Notes under the pieces: generated by a model
Told to the model about the DNA's origin: nothing
The model's input: the letters and a program-made list of their open reading frames with translations, nothing else
Database searches by the model: none
From: Linanthus parryae
Lineage: Eukaryota; Streptophyta; Magnoliopsida; Ericales; Polemoniaceae
Direction: 5' to 3'
DNA length: 64,000 bases
NCBI GenBank assembly: GCA_023055425.1
Contig: JALGPY010000001.1
Location: forward strand, 32,353,001 to 32,417,000
Program-made: the position numbers and the translations under genes
In this document: one piece after another, positions 1 through 8,933 of the stretch
Numbering within the stretch: the first letter of the stretch is position 1
How the letters are laid out: the number at the start of each line of letters is the position of its first letter

Positions 1-160
1 CTTCCATCTTTTCCCCATTTTCCTCAATGATATTATGTTGGGACGATCCTGGAGTAGTAGCAGGTAACTGGACGGTCTGAGTAAACTGAGCAGTCAAATC
101 CAGTGGAGAAGAGTCTATAGCACCGTTGTGTTGCACGAACGACGAAGGGGCAGAATCCAT
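1..160 (-). CDS. N-terminal coding exon of an unrecognised host gene (partial)
   Basis: An open frame runs leftward from an ATG at 160-158 and leaves the window at base 1 after 53 codons. The protein begins MDSAPSSFVQHNGAIDSS and is rich in Ser, Thr, Gln and Pro, typical of a disordered N-terminus; I do not recognise the family. This start is chosen because a good splice acceptor lies 42 nt upstream (AG at 204-203, exon from 202) and a stop in another frame (TAA, 164-162) lies one base before the ATG. The gene lies outside the retrotransposon cluster and is the best candidate for a genuine host gene here. Codon use and lack of repeat similarity support a gene. The rest of the gene lies beyond the left edge, so its function cannot be judged. 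Confidence 0.6.
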   Translation of the reverse strand, partial: MDSAPSSFVQHNGAIDSSPLDLTAQFTQTVQLPATTPGSSQHNIIEENGEKME

Positions 161-580
161 ATTAACACTGAGCAGGCACTGGATGAAAAGATGGCTCAAG
201 ACCTGCAAGGGTATTGTTGCCATTAGTATAGAAAGCTTGCTAAGCTTGTGAGACTGAGTGTAACTAGTATTTTGCACAATGGAAGTCGTACATGAAGGTG
301 AAAGTTACACTGCTACGTAACTTGTATGCTGCATCTATTCACCTTCAACTTCTCTGAAGTCCTGAAATGATATCAGTTCAATGAGTGATGAATATAGACT
401 GGATATCAGTTCTCCAATTTTAGCTATGAAGATCTGGGGATATCTTGCTTGCTGATGTTTGAAGACAAGATCTACTTTTGCTAAATACTATGCGATAACC
501 TACCAGTCTCGGGCGATCTTTTGAGAGGACGTGATCATATGTTTCCTACCTCACAAAGAAAATACCATTACAAGGAAAAG

Positions 581-667
581 AATGCACCTTAAAGTTGATA
601 ACATAACGAACGTAATTCATAAGGCTGAAATAAATGCATATATAGCTCTCTTCATTTTTGTCGCCAA
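581..667 (+). repeat. 87-bp direct repeat, copy 1 (copy 2 at 936-1023)
   Basis: The segment from AATGCACCTTAAAGTTGATA to TTGTCGCCAA recurs at 936-1023 with about 10 differences. A shorter shared block (CAAGGAAAAGATGGCCAT) occurs at about 791-808 and 857-874. These suggest local duplication inside the leader intron. Confidence 0.7.
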
Positions 668-806
668 CGTCCACGACATGACCATAGTACACGACACATA
701 TGCTCACACTTTTGAATATGACATATCTAATTCCACGATGCATGCCGACACACACAAATGAAGTTGCAACATTCAACTTCATTTGTTTCACAAGGAAAAG
801 ATGGCC

Positions 807-838
807 ATATGGTCATATATGGCCATATATGACCATAT
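807..838. repeat. 32-bp perfect palindrome
   Basis: Bases 807-838 read the same on both strands, centred on TGGCCA between 822 and 823, and are built from ATATGGTC/GACCATAT arms. The palindrome lies in the putative leader intron. On RNA it would form a 16-bp hairpin without a loop. Confidence 0.85.
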
Positions 839-1605
839 ATGAATTTTAGCATTACAAGGAAAAGATGGCCATTCAAATGAAGTCAACAAGGGAGAAGCTG
901 CAACATTCACAAGTATGATGCACAATTCTAATCTTAATGCACCTTAAAGTTGATAACAAAAACGAGAGTAATTCATAAAGCTGAATAAAATGCATACATA
1001 GCTCTCTTCCTTTTTGTCGCCAAGCGATTAAACCCTTTACATAATGTTTCGCAAGTCCTGCTTGTCGTTAAGCGATTGAATTCTGAATAGAAATGTTTCA
1101 CATGCCCCTATGCAGTTGGCGGCTATTCCGTTAACCGTTAATGTATTCACTTATTTGTTAATCAACTTAACCCATATTAGGAAACCTAGAAGAAATTGCA
1201 GGAAATTTATTCAAGAGGTTTACAATTTTTTTGTTAGATTTCACATTTTTGGCTAAAGCTTGATCATAGCAAAATGGCAGAAGAAGAGAAATAAAAAAGC
1301 TGATTCTCACTTCTCAGTAACTAATAGCAGTCGAAAAGCAAAGCACGAACACAGGAACTTCGAATTTGAAGCATGTAAAGATCATCATCTTTCATGAGAA
1401 GTCACACCACAGAACAACAACACCAACAAGCAACAACACAAACCTAAACCTAGCCCTAAAACAAAATGAGAATACATTGCGATAGAATCTACCAATGGAT
1501 CATAAACCAGATACGAAGCTGGCACATGAAGAACAGAAAGTGATAGAACAGAGCTAGCTAGTTTCGTAAACCAGATGCGATGGGGTTAATTTCTAGGGTT
1601 TATAC

Positions 1606-1935
1606 CTGAGAAGAAACCGGGCGATATGAACGAAGTGAGCAACGAAGCGAGAGAGATAGAGAGACTGAGAGAAGAGGAGGCTTTTAAGCAAGGGAAAGTG
1701 AGAATCGGAGTGTAACCGACGATCGAACGAACCCATCGAGTTGTGCTAAATTCCAAACAAGGGAGTGAAATCATCATGACTGGTTCAAATCGTAACGGAC
1801 GATCAACAACACCACCCAGCGAGTTCATCTTCGTCGTCGTCTCTCTAGCAAGTTTTGGCCGGATTCGAGCTTTCCCTTCTCTCTCTCTCTCTCTTCGTCT
1901 TCCCTCCACTGTGTCTCACTCTTCTTCTTTTTTAA
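1606..1935 (-). other. 5' UTR exon 1 with an upstream ORF
   Basis: This CT-rich stretch on the minus strand (a GA-rich run at 1880-1905 on the transcript) looks like a plant leader. It has an ATG at 1909 and another at 1825. If spliced at 1606/202, the upstream frame reads 114 codons and stops at 162, one base before the main ATG at 160. No clear TATA box is visible upstream (1936-2050), so the transcription start is uncertain. The leader could instead be coding if splicing differs. Confidence 0.4.
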
Positions 1936-2773
1936 AACTTTGACCTGTTTTTTTACTGGTAGAAAACCAAGTACTACTAATTGTGTGTGATACCACAATT
2001 GATTATTATCACTAATCAAGCAAGTGATTCATTGAATGATGGACATAAATTAAATTTGGAAGGTGATATTTACACGAGTGAAAGATATTTAGTTGTTAGA
2101 AACAATTTCGTACTATTGCTGGACCTAATGAAAAATACTTGAATTTTTGACCGGAAAAGTTTAATACTCGTATTTAACGTCTTAACATATAATATTTTCG
2201 AACAAAACTTCTTCCATACAAAATCGTAGGGAATAAATTGTCATCCAAAATATTATAAGTTATAGTAATTAGTTATTATTAAATATTTTCTTACTATTTC
2301 TTTATTATAAATATTTTTTGAAAGAATAATAGTGTTAAGAATAATATTTTATTTATTATAAATATTTATTAGTATAAAGATTTACAAGTATTTATTGTAA
2401 AACTTTAAAAGTATTAAGTTGAAATAGCTATGTATATGCATGCGTATATATGTACATGCATCTTGAGTCTTATGTGTTATACTATTAATTTTCAAAATAA
2501 TTAAGGCTTATGATCAATAGCTTTTTTTATAGAACTTTTGATCATAATAGTTTGATACTATTTTACATAAGTAATGTGTTAGTCATGAATAAATTGTGTA
2601 TTTATTAAAAAAATATAGAGTAAATATTCGCCCGCGAAAACTTTATTTTCTTCAATTGCTAAATTTGTATCAATCGTATATGATAAGGGACAAAATAAAC
2701 TAAAGATTCGTTATATTATTTCGATGAAATCGCGGGATTTTTTTAAGATTTCACCTATTATTTATTAAATATA
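1936..2773. other. AT-rich intergenic or promoter region
   Basis: This is very AT-rich sequence with no coding potential and no repeat shared with the rest of the window. It lies between the leader of the left gene and the outermost retrotransposon, so it probably holds the gene's promoter. I see no definite element. Confidence 0.4.
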
Positions 2774-3364
2774 TGTATTGTTATGAAATATATATTTGAT
2801 ATGGTGAATATTCACAGAATATTGTACTGCCATGTATAGATGATACAGATTGACCCCCACACCCTATATAAATGGTGGTTTGGTGGAGAATAATATATAC
2901 TCCTTCCGTCCCGACAGGTTGTTCAAAATTTCCTTTTTGGGACGTCCCACGCGATTGTTCAATGTTTCCTAAAATGGAAAGTTTGCTACGTATAATTGAC
3001 CATTTTAACCCTACTAGAAAAAACTCATCTAAATCTGATTTGGGTCAAATTTACAATCACATTCAGATTTGGGCCTAACTAAATTAGATTGGCAACTAAC
3101 CTAATTTAATCAGGCCCAAATGAAGTTACTAACCCAAATCCCCCCAAATCCCCCCAAATACCACTAACCCTAAAACATCTCTCATTCTCTCTATCTCTCT
3201 CTCTCATCCGTCTGATGTTCTTCCTCAATTTTTCTCTCTCTCTCTCTCTACCTCTCTGGTTCTAGGGTTTCATCCCCATTCTCTTCTTCCCCAAATCTAT
3301 TGTCTCATTCTACGAATCTGAGACTGGGGGTTTGATCTCTACTGTGAGTGTTCTAGATTTGGCC

Positions 3365-3697
3365 ATGTCCGATCGGTTCGAAGGCCCATGGGTTCCCGAT
3401 ACCGTCGATTCGTACGGTTGGAGAGAATCGGAGTATGGAATCGCCATGGATTCCGGTGGGACGTTCGTGGCTGAAACCCCTGATTCAAACGAGACCCAGC
3501 CACCAGACGGTTGGGGTATCCACGACGATGATATGCGTGTTCGTGATTCGTTGGTTCCTGAAGAGACTCACGACGATTCAGTGGTGGGTAACGGTGTCCA
3601 TGTGCCAGATCTCTCCGACTCTGATGAGACCCAGCCACCCGATGATGATGGCAAACCTGAGGAGTCCGGTGGAATTTTCGATTCCTCATATGACTAA
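3365..3697 (+). CDS. Acidic 110-residue ORF of unknown function inside the mariner element
   Basis: The frame starts at ATG 3365 (MSDRFEGPWVPDTVDSYG) and ends at TAA 3697. The product is strongly acidic and contains two similar blocks around ETQPPD (about residues 40-50 and 84-94), suggesting internal duplication. It is preceded by a CT-rich leader (3180-3300) and TCTAGGGTTTCATC, which looks like a plant 5' UTR. It faces away from the transposase, near the left TIR. I do not recognise the protein. It could be a captured host-gene fragment, a second gene of the element, or chance; the leader-like context is the main support. A frame on the opposite strand here is a shadow. Confidence 0.4.
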   Translation: MSDRFEGPWVPDTVDSYGWRESEYGIAMDSGGTFVAETPDSNETQPPDGWGIHDDDMRVRDSLVPEETHDDSVVGNGVHVPDLSDSDETQPPDDDGKPEESGGIFDSSYD

Positions 3698-3794
3698 AGG
3701 GACTCTGATGAGGCCAAGTTTGAAAGGTGGATGCTACTTGGTTAGAAAGGAGGTTATATATCTAAACCCTAGCTCTTCTATTTCCGATCTGTGA

Positions 3795-3990
3795 TATTAT
3801 GATCTTTGTGGATCATGTGATGCTGTGATACTCTGATCTCTGTGAATCATGTCTTACTATGATAATCCTTTGTGAATCATGTTCTGCTGTGATACTCTGA
3901 TCTCTGTGAATCATGTCTTATTGTGATAATCCTTTGTGAATAATGTGATGCTGTGATACTCTAATCTTTGTGAATCATGTGATGTTGTGC
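3795..3990 (+). repeat. Tandem repeat with GTGATACTCTGATCTCTGTG units
   Basis: Imperfect units carrying TGCTGTGATACTCTGATC and TGTGAATCATGT recur about three times, ending in a TGATGATATTGATG run. They lie downstream of the small acidic frame, inside the mariner element. Confidence 0.7.
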
Positions 3991-4129
3991 TATTGATGAT
4001 ATTGATGATGTGATATTGATGATATTGATGAACAATAATGTAGCAATTGAGAACTTGGATCTACTATACTCTTGCTACAATGTGCTTGTGTTTGTGCGTT
4101 TAGAAGTTGTGTGAATCCAGTTCTGTGAT

Positions 4130-4430
4130 GATCATTCTAACTGATCTGAGAACAATAATGTAGCAAGCATTATTCATATGTTAATCACACTGCTTCTATT
4201 AATCACTTGCAAGCATTACATGTCTGTGATGGTCATTCTAACTGATCTGAGACATCAAAATATTACTAAACATGTCTGTGATGATCATTCTAACTGATCT
4301 GAGACATCAAAAGATGACATTACATGTCTGTGATGATCATTCTAACTGATTTGAGACATCAAAAGATCACATTACATGTCTGTGATGATCATTCTAAGTG
4401 ATCTGAGACATTAAAAGAAAACATTACATG
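4130..4430 (+). repeat. Tandem repeat with about 60-bp units next to the transposase stop
   Basis: The unit TGTCTGTGATGATCATTCTA plus ACTGATCTGAGACATCAAAA recurs at about 4220, 4275, 4325 and 4378, with an earlier partial copy at about 4120-4150. The array lies immediately downstream of the transposase coding end (4436) on its strand. Confidence 0.8.
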
Positions 4431-4435
4431 TGTGT

Positions 4436-6609
4436 CTAAATACCATAACCCAAATCTTGCAGAAGGATTGGATTGTCTATTTGTTGATTCTTCTCCAACA
4501 AATACTCAATACAATCCTTGACAAGTTCCTTGTCCACTTCCAAATCTCTAGGCAACATGCCTATTGCTCTTAGGTGTTGCTTACCCATGTGTGGTTGTTG
4601 ATATTTGTTGTGTCCCTTGACCTCTATCATTTCAACCATGCATTGTTGTTGACTAAGAAACACATCATCAACTGTTTCTGGTGTGAGTGCTTCGTATGCC
4701 ATCTGCACTGCCTCAATCAACTCCTCAACACTCTCTGTCTGCATCTCTTGTTGCAGACTCTGAATTGATCTAAAAAATCCTAAGTCATTGATGTTTAGGT
4801 CTGGACTTCTTGGGGGTTGATTTATCATAGTGATGTTGAATCCATCACTTGTTGCTGCTTGTCTGAATTCAGGGTCATCATCTGATACATGGCAAGGTGC
4901 ATTATCTTGTTGTATCTTGATGTTTTTTGATAGAAAGTCAGGCCAATTCCTCTTGATTGATGGTATTATTTGACCAATGATCATGTCTCTGTTAACTGTT
5001 TTGTTAATTGATTGAACTGGCCTCAACTCAAGTGTTCCCCTTGGTCTGTATACATAATTCCTTTGAGCTTCATATTTTTCAACAAATGGCCAGATACCAA
5101 GTCTGCCATCCCATAGTAGTTCACCATTTTCTCCAAAAATGGGTCTGCTAATTGCACACATGAACATCAAATTTGGTATAAATGCCTTTGAATTTGCAGT
5201 TCTATGTGGTGTGACCTCCTGTGGTAGCAGTATGAACCTCTCTATTAGTTGCTTCAGGTAGAACCATTTTTCATCAATGTGTACGATGTGGTCCATTGGC
5301 TTGAACTTTATGGCACCTGTGATATCCATGTAAAGTGCTTCGATGCAATATTTCAATCTCTTCAACATGTGATGATGGTTCAGAAGAGGTTTAACTGCAC
5401 TAGTACATGATCTTAAATCTCCTTTCCCCTTCCACCTTCCTACTGTGGATTTGGAAGCTGCTATATTTGCTGCACATTACAAGCATGATTCGATACCACT
5501 TTGTGATGATATAAAGCACATCACTTCATGATCCAATTATGTGAACTTTGTTTATTGTATATTCATGCTCAATTTATTAGTGTTACTATCTGTGATGCTC
5601 CTACAATTGACTTAAACTACAATGTGATGTGTATAACAAACTGAGACAGTCAATCAATGTTATTTTAATGTTTCAATTTGTGGTTGAAGTGTGCTAATTG
5701 TAATTCTAGTACTTTGTTATGATCTACATTATCAATTTTTGCATAAATTTGACATGTTAGTGACTGCAAAATTTGAGAGAAACCTTTACTAGTAAGAGCC
5801 TAGTACATGATTCACAACACTTAGAGACATGATTCACAATCACATTACAATCATGATTCAATACTACTCTGTGATGAAATAAAGCACATCACTTCATGAT
5901 CAAATTGTGTGAACTTTGTTTATTGTATATTCATGCTCAATTTGTTAGTGTTACTATTGGTGATGCTCCTACAATTGACTTTAACTACAATGTGATGTGT
6001 ATAACAAACTGAGACAGTCAATAAATGTAGTTTAATGTTTCAATTTGTGGTTGAAGTGTGCTAATTGTAATTCTAGTACTTTAACATGATCTACATATCA
6101 AGTTTTGCATAAATTTGACATGTTAGTGACTGCAAAATCTGAGAGAAACCTTTACCTGAAAGAGCTCTGATTGTCTTTCTCTCCTTGAGCAAAATGTTGC
6201 CTATTTCTTGGCTGGGCATTATCATTGGAGGAATGGGATTCCCAGCATATTTGGGTTTCACTTTTAGTGGTTTGTCATTTTTGTCAAGCTCCTTAATTTG
6301 AGTCCAAATTTTGTAAATGGACTTCAAACTAACTCCCCATTTGGATGCTGCAAATTGAACACTACCCTTACCTGCAACCATGTGAGTATTAGATCCCTGT
6401 ACAATTTTTCTGCTTTGTTGAAGTAGGTAGTCTTTGATTCCCTCCTTCTCTTCCCACTTTAATCTTTTTGACACCATTGTTGATGTGCTGGTTCTTGCTA
6501 GAATAACAGGTGAAATGTTAGAGACAAAAGTGGATAAGGAATTGGGAGTTAATGGTCTTGATGATGTGGAAGAATTTGCAGCACAATGGTGAGGTAGCAG
6601 AAGCTTCAA
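4436..6609 (-). CDS. Mariner-like transposase, two exons, frame uninterrupted
   Basis: Exon 1 is 6609-6156 and exon 2 is 5469-4436. The donor (TTTCAG|GTAAAGG) and acceptor (TGTGCAG|CAAATA) join in frame to give 495 codons plus stop. Exon 1 carries the N-terminal DNA-binding part (FAASKWGVSLKSIYKIW, helix-turn-helix). The start of exon 2 gives a second helix-turn-helix (IAASKSTVGRWKGKG). The catalytic core follows: first Asp in HIDEKWF, second in QQDNAPCH, third in SPDLNINDLGFF. This is the DDD signature of plant mariner-like transposases, which cut and paste the element at TA sites. The length is normal for the family and no stop or frameshift was seen, so the gene may still be functional. 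The true start could be ATG 6477 (MVSKRLKWEEKEG) rather than 6609. The intron (6155-5470) contains a large direct duplication. Confidence 0.88.
5480..6155. repeat. 310-bp direct duplication in the transposase intron
   Basis: The segment at about 5485-5795 (from CATGATTCGATACCACT to GAGAGAAACCTTTACT) is repeated at about 5845-6155 with about 5% differences. The right copy ends at the real splice donor. The left copy has lost the donor because CTG is replaced by AGT, so only one site works. Confidence 0.85.
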
Positions 6610-7060
6610 TGCTCCTGCAGAAATAGTTAAGTCCTGCTACCAGAAACAGCGCAGAAAGGGTGGAGCTTTAATGCTCTGTTTCCTTCTTCAACATTCTCTC
6701 CCTTTTTCTCTCTCAACTGGGTTTGTAATATTTTTTGATTTTGGATCTGTTATATTAAGCCCCTGGATGATGTAATGAAAAAATGCTAGTAAATGTGTGG
6801 GATTAGACTGATGTGAATTGGAGGAAAGTTTGTATTTTTTGATGTTTCAATTTAGTGGGAAGAATTAGCAGATTTGCTACTTCATGTGCTGAATAGGATC
6901 CCACTATGTAATTCATTGAAACTGACAGGGGCAGAAATGAATTTTAACCTGTTTTTAATAAAGCAAATTTCAATTTTTTTGAACTACCTCATGGGACGGA
7001 GAGAGTACTTGATATTCCTCCCTACTATATTCTCTCTTCTCTACTCTTGAGTTCACAACA

Positions 7061-7280
7061 CGTTATTAGCACGCTCTACCGGAAGCGAAAATCTATCAAA
7101 AGAAAAGGTACAATGACTATTTTATTATGAATCTTGTCAAGAAAAAGATGATCAAACGTAAATTTTAATTGTTCAATCTTGATTGTATCATCTCTTGCTT
7201 GAATCAAAGTTGATTCAAATCAACAATGTATCGTATCAACAGTAAATCGTAACACATAAACTACGTTATGCTCTACGACC
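7061..7280. other. Start of copia E interior joined to Angela-type interior remnant
   Basis: Just after the LTR, CGTTATTAGCACGCTCTACC and a GAAAATCTATCAAAAG stretch resemble the start of a copia interior. From somewhere after 7110 the sequence becomes the 5' interior of an Angela-type element in minus orientation: GTAACACATAAACTACG at 7244-7265 is shared with 35960-35976. The exact junction is not visible. It marks a deletion. Confidence 0.5.
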
Positions 7281-7298
7281 TGTGGCTCTGATAACACT

Positions 7299-8703
7299 GT
7301 AGGTTTTGCACATGGAATCGCATCGGAAGAAGATAATTATTCCGTTCAAATCCCTCCAAGGATCACAAGTCAAGAACATATAACGATAGTAACGGATTAT
7401 TATGTGTGTACCTTTGGGTTCTCCTGTGATGACTTCAAATGTGAATAATGTCACGCTCTCTACGGTTGATCCACGCCTAGGATAGAGAATTGGACCTCCC
7501 AACCTTCTTTTTCTAGCTAGAACGGAGGAAGGAGACAAAGGAATCACGCAACGAAGCAACAAAGGAGGAGCTCGGCCTCCCTTTGTTGGCCGACGGGTTT
7601 GGGGCGGCGGGTAAGGGGCGTTCGGCCTCTTGCCTTGCTTGCTCTCAACTCTTTTCTCTACTCTCCATATGTGTTATGAATAACATGTATTGAGAGGGAA
7701 GGAAGGAGTTCCTTTATATAGTCCAACTACTTCTAGTTGTTTCCATAAAGGGCCCAGTACTAATCCTATCCATATATGGATCAGTATTATTTGCTAATTA
7801 GTCCTACTAAGTTAGCAACTTGTTGCAATATGATCCTTTTAATTAATCCTTATTAATTAAGTCCCTTTTCCAATTATACTCATATGGCGTGTGACCCCAT
7901 AGGTTTCTACTAAATTGGTAGTAACTATTTACAAACACGGAGCGGTGTCTAGCAACACATCCATGCCACCCAATTAATAGAAATAGTCATCTTGACAAAC
8001 CTTGTGATCTTATTATCGCATCCCTTTGCCACATTATCCGGATTGGACACGAGACATACAAGTCACACTCGTATATCCAATCCATATTTCTCGATCCTGG
8101 GAATATCCCTATCCATGCATATGACATCAATATCCTCATATTGATTCATATGAGTCTGGCCAGACATTCCATAGGCGCCATCCCTCGAGTGGCCTCGGAT
8201 ATTTGCTCCCGTTATGTGGGAGGGACAAATCCTATCTACATCACTCACCATCTCTAACCCTGCTTCCTATTGTGCCCAACATGCGCTTTTATAACTACCG
8301 AGTTACGGAGTAGCGTTTGATGTTGTCAAAGCATAATATTCCACAACTAGAGGATCTAGTGACTTCAAGTCTAAGGATGATAATATCCTATCACCGCGAG
8401 AAGCACTTGTGACTTTACATAACTTGTATGTAGCCTTCTCGGATTTGGGTCAATCCGGTATGTCATTACTCCTAATACATACCCATGTGTTGGATCGTGA
8501 TACCTCCATATCATTCCAACCCATACTAGTCTATAGATGATCGTCCTGTTAACCATTATATTTAACTAGAGATATTTAAGATAAACAACACGATTTGTAA
8601 ATCTAAGGACTTCATTATATTAAATATCTCCATAAATAATACAATGATTATTCTAGCCAATTCATACTAAAACTAAATTGCCTCTAGGGCATCTATTCCA
8701 ACA
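7299..8703 (-). mobile_element. Angela-type copia LTR with adjacent primer-binding site (remnant)
   Basis: This 1405-bp LTR on the minus strand starts TGTTGGAATAGATGCCC (from 8703 leftward) and ends CCTACA at 7299. It matches the LTRs of the complete Angela element at 28950-30359 and 36007-37438 along its length, with many substitutions, so it is older or from a sister subfamily. Left of it (7282-7297) lies a primer-binding site with one change from the initiator tRNA-Met match. The rest of the element is missing. Its right edge abuts gypsy A directly. Small frames inside it are LTR shadows. Confidence 0.85.
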
Positions 8704-8928
8704 CACACACCCCAAGAACTTTCCTGAAGTCACTCCAAACGCACATTTCATCGGGTTCATCTTCAGCTGAAAGCTTCTGCATCTTTCAAATACTTTTCGC
8801 AGGTCTCCCAAATGGTCTGCTTCTTCTCTTGACTTAATAACCAATTCATCAACATAGAACTCTACTTCCTTATGCATCATATCATGGAAAAGAGCCATCA
8901 TAGCTCGATGATAGGTTGCGCCCGCATG
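8704..8928 (-). pseudogene. Gypsy A reverse transcriptase, second fragment
   Basis: This continues the RT of gypsy A from the other side of element C. On the minus strand it reads HAGATYHRAMMALFHDMM, then FYVDELVIKSREEADHL and FGVTSGKFLG. This is RT motif 5 (normally YVDD, here YVDE) and the following thumb region of Tat/Ogre-type Ty3/gypsy elements. The frame ends where it meets the Angela LTR at 8703, so RNase H, integrase and the 3' LTR of gypsy A are lost. The fragment is non-functional. Confidence 0.85.
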
Positions 8929-8933
8929 CTTAA

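Larger units (their letters stand above)
203..1605 (-). other. 5' UTR intron of the left-edge gene
   Basis: On the minus strand, exon 1 ends CTCAG|GTATAAAC (GT at 1605-1604) and exon 2 begins after CCCTTGCAG (AG at 204-203). That gives a 1.4-kb leader intron just upstream of the start codon, a common arrangement in plant genes. The intron is AT-rich and holds two copies of an 87-bp direct repeat and a 32-bp palindrome. Small open frames of 76-81 codons near 531-791 have no coding character. Splicing is inferred from consensus sites only. Confidence 0.5.
2900..7005 (-). mobile_element. Complete mariner-like DNA transposon (4.1 kb)
   Basis: Terminal inverted repeats CTCCTTCCGTCCC (left) and CTCTCTCCGTCCC (reverse complement of the right end) are followed on both sides by a similar GTTCAAAA block. 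The element is flanked by the TA duplication expected of Tc1/mariner transposons. The empty site is seen in the intact LTR at 61331-61345. The element encodes a two-exon transposase on the minus strand and a second small frame on the plus strand, with tandem repeats between. These TIRs match plant mariner-like elements and Stowaway MITEs. Confidence 0.92.
2779..7060 (+). repeat. 5' LTR of copia E, split by a mariner-like element
   Basis: Bases 2779-2899 (121 bp) and 7008-7060 (53 bp) together match the 174-bp right LTR at 61221-61394 in length and almost throughout in sequence. They contain the TATA-like CCCTATATAAA. The interruption falls at a TA dinucleotide, which is duplicated at 2898-2899 and 7006-7007. 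Confidence 0.88.

Noticed and set aside
1586..1909. 107-codon minus-strand frame as the main protein of the left gene
   Set aside because: It is Ser/Leu/Arg low-complexity and sits in a CT-rich leader. It stops just before a better start when spliced. Kept as an upstream ORF only.
3339..3689. Reverse-strand 116-codon frame over the acidic mariner ORF
   Set aside because: It is a His/Arg-rich shadow of the plus frame with no leader.
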